A stretch of DNA of 64,000 nt, taken from NCBI GenBank assembly GCA_013399115.1, contig VXAA01001151.1, positions 572,601 through 636,600 on the forward strand, in the 5' to 3' direction. A model generated the notes under the pieces. It searched no databases and had not been told where the DNA came from. It saw only the letters and a program-made list of their open reading frames with translations. Source of the stretch: Anseranas semipalmata. Taxonomy: Eukaryota; Chordata; Aves; Anseriformes; Anseranatidae. Shown piece after piece: positions 1 to 11,200 of this stretch. Numbering within the stretch: position 1 is the first letter of the stretch; every line of letters begins with the position of its first letter. The position numbers and the translations under genes are program-made.

Positions 1-292
1 TTTATTTAACATGTCTTTCAGTCAAAGTACTAAGGGGTTTGGAATAAGTTCTCTATATACTATAGGTAGGGAAAGGTTAAGCTGTTTTAAACAACAAAAA
101 TCTAGCTGACCAGGCAATAGATTGGAAGCTATTGTTGCCATCTAATAACATTTTAGACTATCCAGTCATAAAACTTAAACATTAGCATAGGAATAAATGC
201 AAAAAAACCCACATTGTGCAACAGGAAAAAATCTCACACCTTGGAAATAATGCAAGACAGCTTTCTACTTCAAATGTATTAATCTGAGTAGC
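1..292. other. Non-coding AT-rich flank
   Basis: No open frame, RNA gene or recognisable repeat is visible. The last five bases (GTAGC, 288-292) form an imperfect target-site duplication with GTTGC at 887-891, flanking the LTR that follows. Confidence 0.6.
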
Positions 293-886
293 TGTCATGG
301 TTTTCAGCTGGGATAGAGCTAATTTTCTTCTTAGAAGTTCATACGATGCTGTTTTGGATTTTTGGTGAAAATAGCAGTGCTAACACACCAATGTTTTTAG
401 TTGTTGCAGAGCAGTGCTTACACAGAGCCAAGGATTTTTCTACTGCTTGTGCTGCCCTTTCAGCAAGGAGGCTGGGGGTGCACAAGAAGTTGTGAGGGGA
501 CACAGCCAGGACAGCTGACCCAAACTGACCAAAGAGATTTCCCATACCATATGGTGTCATGCTTAGCAATAAAAGCTGGGGTAAAAGAAGAGGGAGAGTG
601 GGGGGGATGTTCAGAGTGATGGCATTTGTCTTCCAAAGAAACTGCTGTGTGTGATGAGCCCTGCTTTCCTGGAAGTGATTGAACACCTCCCTGCCAATGG
701 GAAGTAGCAAGTGAATTCCTTCATTTTGCTTTGTTTGAACACACAGCTTACACTTTACTAAGTAAACTGTCTTTATTTCAACCCATGAGTTCTCACACTT
801 ACCTTTCTGATTCTGTCCCCCATCCCACCTGGGGAGAGCGAGAAGCTGTGTGGTGCTGAGCTGCCTGCTGGGGTTAAACCACAACA
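293..886 (+). mobile_element. Solo LTR of an avian endogenous retrovirus (ERVL-like, 5-bp TSD)
   Basis: This 594-bp element begins TGTCATGG and ends AAACCACAACA, giving the TG...CA termini of an LTR. It is flanked by GTAGC (288-292) and GTTGC (887-891), a 5-bp target duplication with one mismatch; 5 bp is the usual size for ERVL-type elements. It carries blocks known from a very common avian LTR group: GAGCAGTGCTTACACAGAG, GGAGGCTGGGGGTGCACAAG, CCATACCATATGG and AGCAATAAAAGCTGGG (TATA-like, about 566-579). AGTAAACTGTCTTTAT (about 760-775) sits where the polyadenylation signal lies in this group. These set the orientation as plus, U3 to U5. No gag, pol or env sequence adjoins it, so it is a solo LTR left by recombination. 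The 181-codon frame on the opposite strand is LTR sequence, not a gene. The related LTR at 58,505 is a separate insertion. The exact subfamily name cannot be given without a library search. Confidence 0.9.
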
Positions 887-2786
887 GTTGCTTTACAATA
901 AATGAGACATAACTTTCAGTAGAAGAACTTCTAGTATGGAGATATTATGGTGGATAGAGGCATCTGCCTACTTTGCCCCAAAATACAACCAAAACTTGAA
1001 GAGCATGTTGATGCACAGAGGCAGGACTATATATGCATCTCTCATCTCAGGAAAGGCCCCGTATATATGGTAGCATCACAGTAACCTAATTCTGTCCTTT
1101 CTTTTTCTTAGTCAGCACAGTACACAGTAATTTCACATGAGCCTGCATCTTGCAAGTTATGCAGGGTTTTGGCAGAACTGTCACTTCCCTTATAATACAA
1201 TGCATTTTGGGCTTGAATTCATTATTAAAGAAATAGTATTTGTCCAGGATTAGTCAGTCCAAATGCAACACTTTACGTTTAATTTTTAGTGATTTATCTG
1301 GGTCATATATCATTATGTGATATACAACAAAACTGCATATTTATCTAATCTTGTAGTAGGAACAATCCAATTATTATGGCAATATGGGTATAATTGTAAT
1401 AAACTGGAAATTGTGTTTCCTCTGGCTTGGGTGTGAATATTTAGGAATTATATTCTTATCAGCTGGAAAAAAAAAAATGTCAACGATTTTATAAGAATTT
1501 CGAAACTTCTTGCCAAGAAAGTCCTCTATTTCCACTCCTCTAGCCTTCCAACACCAGTCTCCCCTTATTATTCAAGAAGGTCAAATACTTTAGGTTCCTA
1601 TTGCCTTCCATTTTCTGCACTTTAAATGGACAAATATTTTTCTCACTTTTTGGCTCAGAAGTAGTTTAAACTACTCAAATAGGTGTGGCTAATCTTGCTG
1701 GTTTGTCTGATCTGTATGTCATAATCCAGACAAATAAACATGCTATCCTATTATTGTTAAATCAGAGTTCAAAACTGTCTCATCATCTTGATCACCTGCA
1801 TTGATGTAGGACTCTGTAATAATGCATATTAAGCAGGGGTTGAAGGTCTAAGACTTTGTACTTTAACCGCCATTGTTTTGTTTTGAAACTCCTGAAGTCT
1901 TAATAGGTTAGCTATATGTAATATTTCTTCTCTTTTCTCCTTTTACTTGGTGTTTTAAGATTCGCTAAACTATACTGTAAAAAGGGAAATATATGCATGT
2001 GCAACAGCTCTTTCCTTCCACTATAATGTACATCTGAAGAAAATTAATATCATGTATAAAAACATTTGAAATGCAACTTCAGTCTCCCGGTGTTAAATAT
2101 TACAAACTTTCTTATTGCCAATAATACAATGTGAGTATTTAAGTATTCTTCAACTTTATGAGCTTTACAATGTTAAATATTTTTCCTTAAGGCATAATAT
2201 ATGTTTCAACAACTCTAGCATGTGCAAACCATTTTATAGCCCTGAGCTTCATGGAATTAATAGAGGTTTAAAGGTAATAAGACTCATCTATTTTATAAAG
2301 GGGATGAGCAACCTTGACATGCTCATATTTTGCGGGTACCAGGATTTCCAGGTGCCAGTAGAATTAGACAGATGGGGCAGAACTGGTAAGAAAGCTGAGT
2401 TAAACCACATGAATTAGATTTTCTAAAAGTGGAAACATGAAATCACCCTTTCGTTGTACTTGCATCTGACAAAATACATTATCATATGTTTTTGCTTGAA
2501 CAGTGTAAAGATCATTCAAAACAGATACAATTGCAAATCAGGAAAGATCACACTTACGTGGAGCCCTGACAACGTGATCTCATCAAGCTAGAACTTGAAA
2601 TTGCAAGTGTCACTTCAGATAAGATCAGAGAATGCTTCCTGTCCCAATGATGTGACATTATCAGGTTTGAGACTATAGCAAAGGCACATGCACAATTTTG
2701 TGAACTAACAAGGCAGATTGAGAACACACTGGTTGGCAGGGTATTTTAGATCCTTAGATTGCCTTGAGCTGGGCATAATTACAGCT
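887..2786. other. Non-coding, no gene seen
   Basis: AT-rich unique-looking sequence. A 100-codon plus frame (2115-2417) ends near a donor-like CTG/GTAAGA at about 2385, but it has no convincing acceptor and no recognisable protein, so it is not called. Confidence 0.5.
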
Positions 2787-2799
2787 TTTTTTTTTTTTN
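2787..2799. repeat. Poly-T run ending in an ambiguous base
   Basis: Twelve T residues are followed by a single N at 2799. The N marks a base the assembly could not resolve at a homopolymer. Confidence 0.9.
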
Positions 2800-5518
2800 T
2801 GGGAGAGCCATCTCTAAGACTAAAAGAGCAGGGGACCAATGAAGAAAGAAAAATGTTGAGCTTTTAATTAACATAGGTACAAGCATCTGAACTGTGTTAC
2901 AGCTTCTGAGTGGGGAAAAAAAGCCATCTTCTGCGGAGGAAACTCTTAAACAGCTGTGCTTCTATTTGTACAGAAATTATTTAACATACAGATTTTTACT
3001 ATTTCAGTGGTGGCATATTTGAAAATTGAGAGTTTGCTGCCATTACATTGTATGAAACTCATCCTTAAGATAGGTCATTAGGAATTCATTAGCAGGATTA
3101 TCCTGTAGATTTGGACTCCTGTACTACAAAGTAAACACAATGGTTCACAGTCCTAAAGAAAGAAGGGTAAGGGACATGAAGCCAGTTAGATTTCTTGGCT
3201 CTACCTAGTTTTGGCATTGTTTAGACAAGTACACAGCACTTCTCCAGGAAACAATCCAGAACTAGAAGTTAGGTACAGGTCCAAAACAGAATTCATGCAT
3301 TAAAAGCAGTACTTGGGAAGATGCTGGAGGTCACATGAGAATTTGCAATATGAGAATGTTTTTCCTAATACTAAAAACCTCAAAGTCATTAAACGCCTTT
3401 CCTTTTGATCTGGAAATTCCTTAGCACCTACAATTTGCCTTTAATTGAACAGATGCCAAATTCTGCTTATACAGGAGGATCTAATTTTTGGACTTAGATG
3501 TCCTTCACAGCTTTAGCTCTCTCAGCTGGCTGAGGACCTCTGGAAGCCAAGGCTTGCGAGCACACCCGCTCTGTTGAAACCATGGGAGCAGAAGGTGCAC
3601 ATTGGTACCTTTTGCACAATGGAAGACATGAAGGCTACTGCAGTAAAGCAGCTTGGTGAGGCAAAACTGTGAAGTGCTTTTGCCTCAGTGCTGTAAATAA
3701 ATGTACTTCGGAATAAAATATTGTTTTAATCAAACATACACATACTCTACGCAGAAACCATGTGGTTTCATGGAGCATGGGGCAGCAGCATTTGAAATAC
3801 TAGTTCCATGCACAGAAGAATACAGAAGGTCACTTTGCCCAACATGTAGCACGATACCAAAATAATTTAAAAAAATAACATTTAAATGAAGAGTACCCTA
3901 TCCCCAAAGAACAGCCCCCCACCCCACCCCCATGACTCCCCAGTGTCAAGAAAGACCACAAGAATTGCCAGCTTTCTATACAATGTTTGACAAAACATGA
4001 AACTATAATTTCAGTGCATAACTAAGAATCCAGGGTGAATGCTTTTTAGGAGCATAGCTCTTCAAATTCCTTATTTTTGCACACATGTTCATATCAGCTA
4101 GAGGAAAAATATACCACATGTTCTTCATAACAAACTTCCTTGCATTGATTAACGCACTGTTTTATGAGACCTGAAAGAACAAAGTTAAATGAACAAGAAG
4201 TGAAAACTTATGATGGATGTGTCCCTCACAGCATTTAGATCTTTTCCACTTGATTAAAAATTCCTAGTTCCTCTTCACTGAATTGTTTAGTTTTTTAGCA
4301 GTCTCTGTCCTGATTAAAACAAATTAGCATCAAAGATCCCCAGCTGAATGAGGAATCATTAATTGAGAAACATGCAATGCTCCTTAATTACCTTAGAACA
4401 GTCAGAGAACAAATAATCTTAGGTTTCAAAGGGGTTTGCGTGCACTGTGCACCGTGGGCTTATTCTCCGTGTCTGCTGGAATAAAAGTAGACTTGCCTAT
4501 ACCATTGAGGGATATCAGTACAAGCCTCAGTAAACACATTGTAGATTGTTTATCTAAAGTGGAAAAGAAAAAAAAAAGAGCAAGGCAATGGCTGACTGGA
4601 AGAGAGAGATGTTTCAGTTTATTATGTTGATCATAGCTTTCAACTTGCTTTGCATATGCCAACATTGACTGAGAGAGAATGAAAGCTGTTCTTTATTGAC
4701 ACAAATTCAAATATTTCTAAGTAAAATACTTCTGCTCTAGAAGCACCTAACAAAATGTCAGACACATAGGTACAGAGAGTAACTGTGCAGCTTGAAATAG
4801 CAGACAAAAAGGCAACAAACTTTCATAAAACCTGGCTCAAAAGGAAACCAACGAATATTTACTATTCCTTGGTTGTGTGCTCTTTGTTACACAGTTCTTC
4901 CAACAGTTGTTTTTTTTTTAGGCTATGACTCAGATTCCACAGAGCAGCACAGTTACTGCCAGTCTTCAGAGGAGAAGGACTAACTCATTTTTTTAAGGGC
5001 ACAATATACTTACTAATATGAATATCTTAACATTTGCTTTGCTTCGGCACCTCATAGAGGAAAACCTGAAGAAAAAGTCACTTAATAACACCAAGCGTAT
5101 TCCTGGAGTAGGTTTGTTGGATTTACATTGTTTTGGCACTACAGCTAATCCAGTAAGTGTTGCTAACTTAGACACTGGACAGCAAAATTAAATGCTGTTC
5201 AGAACTACCTGAGCTACCTGGGAACAAGCTAGCTTGTACCAGTGCCAGTATCCTGTGCTCTCTTGCTGAGCCAATTAGCTCTGCAGAGAAGTAAGCTATT
5301 AGCAGAGATGCAGTGCAGTGCTGATGCAGCTATGCCCTTCTGGTACCCAGATATAACACACCTAGAGTTAGGCAGAGGGCTCTGCACCACGCTACTTTAT
5401 GCTATATAGCTCTATTCTTACAATCTTTGCATACAAAAAACTCTGATGCAATGTTATACAGCGTATGCAGTGGGAGTAAGATGATCCCAATGATTATAAA
5501 GAATTAATACTATCTTAA
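2800..5518. other. Non-coding; one G4 motif, no gene seen
   Basis: AT-rich sequence with short chance ORFs only. Two AATAAA hexamers (3696-3701 and 3712-3717) lie downstream of a slightly GC-richer stretch (3520-3690), but no coding frame accompanies them. The homeodomain-type core ATTAATTGAG lies near 4357, and TTAATTAC near 4384. Confidence 0.5.
3915..3941 (-). other. Potential G-quadruplex on the minus strand
   Basis: The plus strand reads C6-A-C4-A-C5-ATGACT-C4. The minus strand therefore has four G-runs of at least four with loops of 1, 1 and 6 nt, satisfying the standard G3+N1-7 rule. It stands out in an otherwise AT-rich region. No promoter or gene is seen beside it. Confidence 0.6.
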
Positions 5519-5536
5519 TTTTTTTTTTTTTTTTTT
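5519..5536. repeat. Poly-T tract (18 nt)
   Basis: An uninterrupted T18 run followed directly by AAAAA. There is no upstream SINE or LINE body that would make it a retroposon tail on the minus strand. Confidence 0.9.
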
Positions 5537-6141
5537 AAAAAGAGTCTCTACACCACAGAAAAGCTTTGGGCTTGCTCCCAGTTCCTATAAACCTGTGTCA
5601 TTCCTCTGCTGCCAAATAACTTTTGCTGACATATCTTGAAAGGGTGATCCATTAAAACTTTGACCTAAATCTTATGTTTTAGCCTTAGTATTCTGGCATC
5701 TGAAGAACAAGAGTGGCATATCCAGCCTCTTACACCAAATTTACTTTGTTTGATCCTTTTCCTGTCCATAGCCATGAATCTCTATCCCAAACTGGAAGCC
5801 TGAAGATTTCATCAGGGCTCATTCTTCTCCTGGATAACTAAAGATGGCATCACTGTGCAGAGAGGAATTCATGACTTGACAAACTACAGAAACCCCAGTA
5901 CGGATGCTAGGTGAATAAGAGACAACTACTTTTCCTAGGTAGAAACAATTCTGTTAGGAACCCAACTTGCAAAAGGTGTAAAACTAACCTGAGTCTGAAA
6001 TTCTTTAGGAAATAATCTACATCTTTGTATATTCACTGGAATGGCACTCACAGCAGCAACATCTCTCTTCCTTTACTTGATCTGCTTGTAAAGAAAAATC
6101 CCCTTTAAGCTAGAGTCTATATATACCAGAAAGAGAAGTTA

Positions 6142-6158
6142 ACACACACACACACACA
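6142..6158. repeat. Short (AC)n microsatellite
   Basis: About eight AC units, AACACACACACACACACAGA in context. It may be length-polymorphic. Confidence 0.85.
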
Positions 6159-6639
6159 GAGCCCCCTGAATACTGCTCTCTTTACACAAAAAGATATCAT
6201 ATGTATTTGCAAGAAAACCACAGACCTTGATCCAAACTCACACTTCTATAGGAGAGGTACATATATGTGTGTGAGCATATGTTTGGGTAAATATGCATTA
6301 GGTTAACACTTTATTTTGTCTCTCCTCCTGTGAAACAGAACTTCGCCTGTATATCACAACAATCAAGTCAGAAATCAGAAAGCAAAATATCCTGTAGCTC
6401 ACTGGTTTAAGTTTTACTTATTTAAAGTTTAGTGAAACCATTTTTATTGTTGAAATCTTAATCTGTATGGGCTGAGGGATTTGTGTCTGAGGGATTCAGG
6501 AATCAATGAGTAGCAGCTAAGGACAGGTTTGAAGCTGTGGAAGATTTCTATATGAAGTAAACAGGTGATGCTGATACTAAGTGTAAGATGATAGGAGATG
6601 TAGTAAGAGAACTGCTGAAGAAACAAAAAGCACTAATTC

Positions 6640-7870
6640 CAACAGAGAAGTAGTTGGAAAGGAATCGGTATCAGCATGTGGCAAGGACTGCATGTCTTCA
6701 GAACTTGCATTGGATTCATGATGAGATTGCATCAAAAGAAATTGCCAAGAGAATAAGCCAAAACAAAAGACAGTATTTGAATGGCATGGTGGAAAGGATG
6801 GAGCAGAGAAGGAACATTAATGCTTGAGATCACTGATAGGACAATCTGGATCTGGAGGAAAGGGTGTAAGTTTCTTGCAAACCTGCTGAACAATGAAAAT
6901 CTTTTATTTTCAACATAGGAAGTTACAGAGGGATGGACCTGAGCTGTTGTGCAACTCAGTTCTGAAGAGATTCAAGAATTGCTTCTTGGATCCTCCTTTT
7001 GGGAATAGCTATGTGCCACATGTTTACATGGTTGCCATTAAGTTATTAAAAACAGGAGGAGGTAAATAAAATCAAAGACTGTGCAGAGTAATTTTGCTGG
7101 TTTTGTAGATCTGAAAAAGTTTCAGAGCAGTGGAAAGTGGTTTTCATAAATGGAATGTAAAAGCTGGTGTGGTGCCTCCCTTATTCTTAAGTTCTACAAA
7201 GCTCTCTCAGAAGACTTTTTTTAATAAAGAAGGAACAGTCCAGTAACACCAATGGGGATTCTGGAAGAAGGTTCTACCAAATATTAAATACTTTCATGAG
7301 ATATTTGGTAAGATTGTAAGACTATAATCAGAATGAATACACATGACTAAAAGATGTTTAAGAAATCTTATGATGCTATATCATAGCCTTTGAGCTACTC
7401 TGGAAGGATTTATAGCTTCATAAAAACATTTTTAAAAAGGCATATTCACTATTTGCAATGAAGAAGATGGAGCATAAAGAGGGTGCAAAATCTCTGGCAC
7501 ATTTAATATTAATGAGGGATTAAGGCATGGAAATGCACTATCCCCAGTGTTTTTCAGTACAGTTAAAATGGTGCAATCACTAACATTTGCAAACTACAAT
7601 GAACATCAAAATAGCAGAGCACCTTTGAGAGGCTATGGTCCAGGCAGTTGCGAATGAAGCAGAAAGTGCTGTACAAAGACTAGATACTTGAAGGAGAAAA
7701 ATGGAATAGAATAAGGTAAAAATCAGTCATCTGGGAAACCCGATTAACCACAGATATCAGTAAGCTGAGTAGTTTAGTAAACAATGGGAATTTACCAACA
7801 ATGGGAAAGTGACCTCAACAGTATAAACTGAGAGCAAATTATGTGATCACTATTGTGTGAAAACCCAGAG
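6640..7870 (+). mobile_element. Decayed non-LTR retrotransposon (reverse-transcriptase fossil)
   Basis: Four RT-like peptide blocks occur in the order found in LINE reverse transcriptases. They are IKLLKTGGG (7037-7063, compare the AELLKAGGE block), FKKSYDAIS (7357-7383, compare motif A DFKKAYDS), GLRHGNALSPVFFS (7517-7558, compare motif B GLRQGDALSPLLFN) and AVANEAESAVQRLDT (7644-7688, the region just after the YADD motif). The 600-650 nt from first to last block fits the spacing in an intact enzyme. Successive blocks are in different frames with stops between them, the motif A aspartate is replaced, and YADD is gone (GYGPG in its place), so the element is long dead. The motif B wording differs from CR1 and suggests an RTE-like or other non-CR1 clade, but this is inference. 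The outer boundaries are approximate; only 7037-7688 is directly supported. Confidence 0.6.
7276..7309. repeat. Perfect 9-bp inverted repeat inside the LINE fossil
   Basis: ACCAAATAT (7276-7284) and ATATTTGGT (7301-7309) are exact reverse complements separated by 16 bp. No target-site duplication or transposon body is seen around it. Confidence 0.6.
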
Positions 7871-7907
7871 AGTAAGAATCTTTTAATATCTGCCAGCAAA
7901 TGTTTAC

Positions 7908-7924
7908 TTTTTTTTTTTTTTTTT
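7908..7924. repeat. Poly-T tract (17 nt)
   Basis: T17 homopolymer just downstream of the LINE fossil. Its orientation does not fit a plus-strand element's poly-A tail. Confidence 0.9.
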
Positions 7925-8069
7925 CTCTCCCCAATAATTATGCCTCAAGTTTGGGCGTAGAAAACTGCAACATCTAGCACTATTAAATAAAGCTGATACT
8001 AAATAACTTAATAACGAAAATACACTTAGCACTCATACAGTGTCTGTTATTTTTAGAGCACTAAAGAGC

Positions 8070-8225
8070 TCCGAGTACTCTCTAAACATTAATTAATTAA
8101 TCTTCAATATTCCCATGTCATCAGTAAGGTTAATTTTATCATTCCCAAGTATTTAGTTAGGAAACTTAAAGCAGAAAAAGTGATTTTCCAAATTCCAACC
8201 TTCTATTTAGCAGCAGAAACAAAGT
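8070..8225 (-). repeat. Ancient MIR/CORE-SINE-like fragment
   Basis: The order ATTAATTAATTAATCTTC, TATCATTCCCAA, AGGAAACTTAAAGCAGA, AAAGTGATTTTCC and TAGCAGCAGAAAC follows the reverse complement of the 3' half of MIR-type SINEs. In those the text runs 'cattttacagatgaggaaactgaggcacagag...gtgacttgcccaaggtcacac'. Divergence is high, as expected of an element older than the bird radiation. An L2 3' end is the main alternative, because it shares part of this text. Confidence 0.45.
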
Positions 8226-11200
8226 TATCTACATTAATACATTTAGAAAGATTTTTATATCTGACCATTTGTCTTTTAGTGCTCTGGGGAGGGGAGAAGA
8301 GAGGATTGCAGGACTATTAACAAATTTCATTTCTGAGAGAAGACATTAGGATGCAGACAGTTTGGGTAGAGTTCTGTCATAAAAAACATCCACAGTAGTA
8401 ATCCTAAACATTATTTTCCGTAACTATGCTTATTTTTCTCAAGTATATTTTATAACTGATTATCTTTAAAGAGCTTTAGAACTTCACATGGTAAGAAAAT
8501 AATTTGTTCTTCATATCAACCACTAAAAATCATGTAATAACAATGATTTTTGGCAAATACTGACCTGTAAAGTAATGTTTAACAAAAGACTCAGATCTTC
8601 AGTAGAAGAAGATGGCCAAGATATTTTTTAAGTCTGGAAGTGTGCTTGAAGAGCTCCATGTTATTCTTTTCTTGCTTCTTGTCTAATAAAGAGTCTGTTA
8701 GAAAAAAGCATTTGCTAAAATTGCAAAAGAACAGCTAAGCATTGTTTTGATGACAACATACAAACTAGAAAGGTAAACAGTTATTGTTAAATGACTAACA
8801 ATTCTCTCAAACTCCAAATAAGCTTACTGTAATATTAACTCTGGCTTTAACTTAGCATGGAAAAGCTGTTACAGAAAAATATAAAGTATATTCTGTATAC
8901 AGAAAAAACAAAGACATAAAAGGATAGAAGGCATGTGCCTCACTATATGCACTCAGTCTTGGACTCTGAAAATACTGTCTGTAAATTGATAACCCTGTGA
9001 AATAGCATTATCTATACACTATTTCAAACAAAATTCTATATCATCACTCACAAGGATAAGCACATTTGAGCCTTCATTTCTGCAGAAATGACCATAAGCA
9101 TATGCATAAGTAGTCACTGACTCAGTTAAAATCTTCAGACCATTTGATACAATATGTGAGAATATGAGGAAACTTGAGAAAATGTTCTGATTTAGATCAG
9201 CTGTGAAACCAATTACATAACTCCATAAATAAATGCTTCCTGTGTGTTTTAAAGATTTTTTTTTTCCTCTTTGTTCATCATTCCCAACCTTGCTTTCTTA
9301 TTTTAGAAGAAGCAAGTTTTGAATATATCTGAAATGGTGCAAAGAGATTTTTTATCTAAATATGACTCAATCGGCATGACTGAGGAAGTATCAATGGGGT
9401 AATAATAGTACCCTATCAACTTCACAATAAATTTCAAGGGGTCACTAGAATTTCAAATAAATACACAAGATGCTGATTTTCAACATCAGAAATATTTGTA
9501 GCTATGTGGCCACATATGCGGTAATATAGAAATGCAAATATGGATTTTGAAAGTAAAATAGCATTAAATAAGGAGAAAATGAAACAAAATACGGCTCCAA
9601 TTTATTCAAGTCCAGGTTCTGCAAGGCTGCTTTTGACAGCTTTGTTCTTCTTAGTATTTAACAAGCAAGCACAGCTGAGCCAATACGGGAAGTTGTGGCT
9701 ACCTGTAGACAATGGGAATTGCTATTGCTGTCAGTGGAACTATGTTTATTAGAAGCATGTAAAATATCCCTAAGTAGTTCATACTTTACTCTAGAAACTA
9801 CCTGACATGAGAATCAGTAAATTACAGCTTTTCAGATAACTCTGCACTTTACAGACTGAAAAATTAGAGTTAATATATTGATTTTTTTCCAGAAATGTCA
9901 AGCATTCTGGATAGGAAATTTTGCTTTAAAAAAGAGAGGGATCGTTAATTACCTTTAACAGAGACTTTTCCTTTATTGTCAAGAAACCATCCAGATGCTT
10001 TTTAAAAAACTGGTAATGTAATGAGATACATAATGATTTTATAATTTAAATTAATACTATGAAAGTTATTATGCATGAAGACCGAATGCCTGTTAAAGTG
10101 ATGTCAAACTAAAATTCTTACCATCAGGATTCCAGTTCTCTTCATTAGATTACTCAGAAAACAATTATTGCTGCAGATTTTATTCACAGCAAATGCAAAG
10201 TCTCGATGGGAACTTGTCCAAAAGTGACTGGCTTGGGAAGATGGGAGGGGACTTTAACTATAAAGAGAGCAGTCAGCTATGAAAACTTTTAAATCGGATT
10301 AATCCAAATGTTCCCAATTAATGGCATCTTCATGCATTAGCATATCTAGAATTTAGCCTTTTAGATATAATTTTAATAGGGGCAACCTATTTTTTTTTCT
10401 GTATAGGTAAATTAGCATTACATTACATTTCAAAGGAATGTAATGAATGAAGCAAGTATTCTAGTGTGTTATTTATATGTGCACAAATTTTATTTAAGTA
10501 GTTTCAGGACTTTATATAAATATATATGTACAGAAAAGAAATGAAGGACTGATGAGCCCATGCTACCATGGACAGTCTATTTTGAACAGTAATTTTGAAC
10601 AGTCATAGCTGCTGAATTTCTCTCAGTAGAATCAATGGGTTGAGGGGATGGGGGTGGAATCCTGACAATCAAAAATTCACTATGGGCTTACTTTCCAGAA
10701 CAGCATTTAGTCATTTATTTTTCATCCAACATAAATCACGCTAGGGTTAAAACAGGCCATTCAACATTTTCTGACTCCAAGAAAGAGTTCAAAAGTTAAT
10801 CTTGGAAAGCGGGGTTTAACAAAATTGGCTTTCTCATGAAGCAATCATAATATGATAGTTGATAAAACATTTCATCTGATATACAGTGGTCATTATTAAA
10901 AAGTTAGGACTTGCCAACAATTGACAGAATGTTGTTATCAGACATCATACTATTTTTATACCTTTAATATAGAAAGTAGTAACAGTTACTCTGAAGCTTT
11001 GGTTTGAGATCTGTTGGCAAACTTCTGGTATTTAAGTGTGGCCATTATATAACTATTCTCTCCATTTATTTTATTATTATATGCCTTTACTATAATTTGC
11101 ATGCAATCAGGGACCCTGGGAGAAGAAAGATACATCAGGAAAAAACACTGTCGGAGTGAACGAAAATGCTGAATGATCCCACGACTAACATGTTTTTCTT

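Noticed and set aside
339..884. 181-codon minus-strand ORF, the longest in the window
   Set aside because: It lies wholly inside the solo LTR and is its reverse complement; similar frames arise in other copies of this LTR group and do not encode a known protein.
5036..5056. TTTGCTTTGCTTCGGCACCTCAT, similar to the start of U6 snRNA
   Set aside because: Similarity covers about a dozen bases; the conserved U6 middle region is absent.
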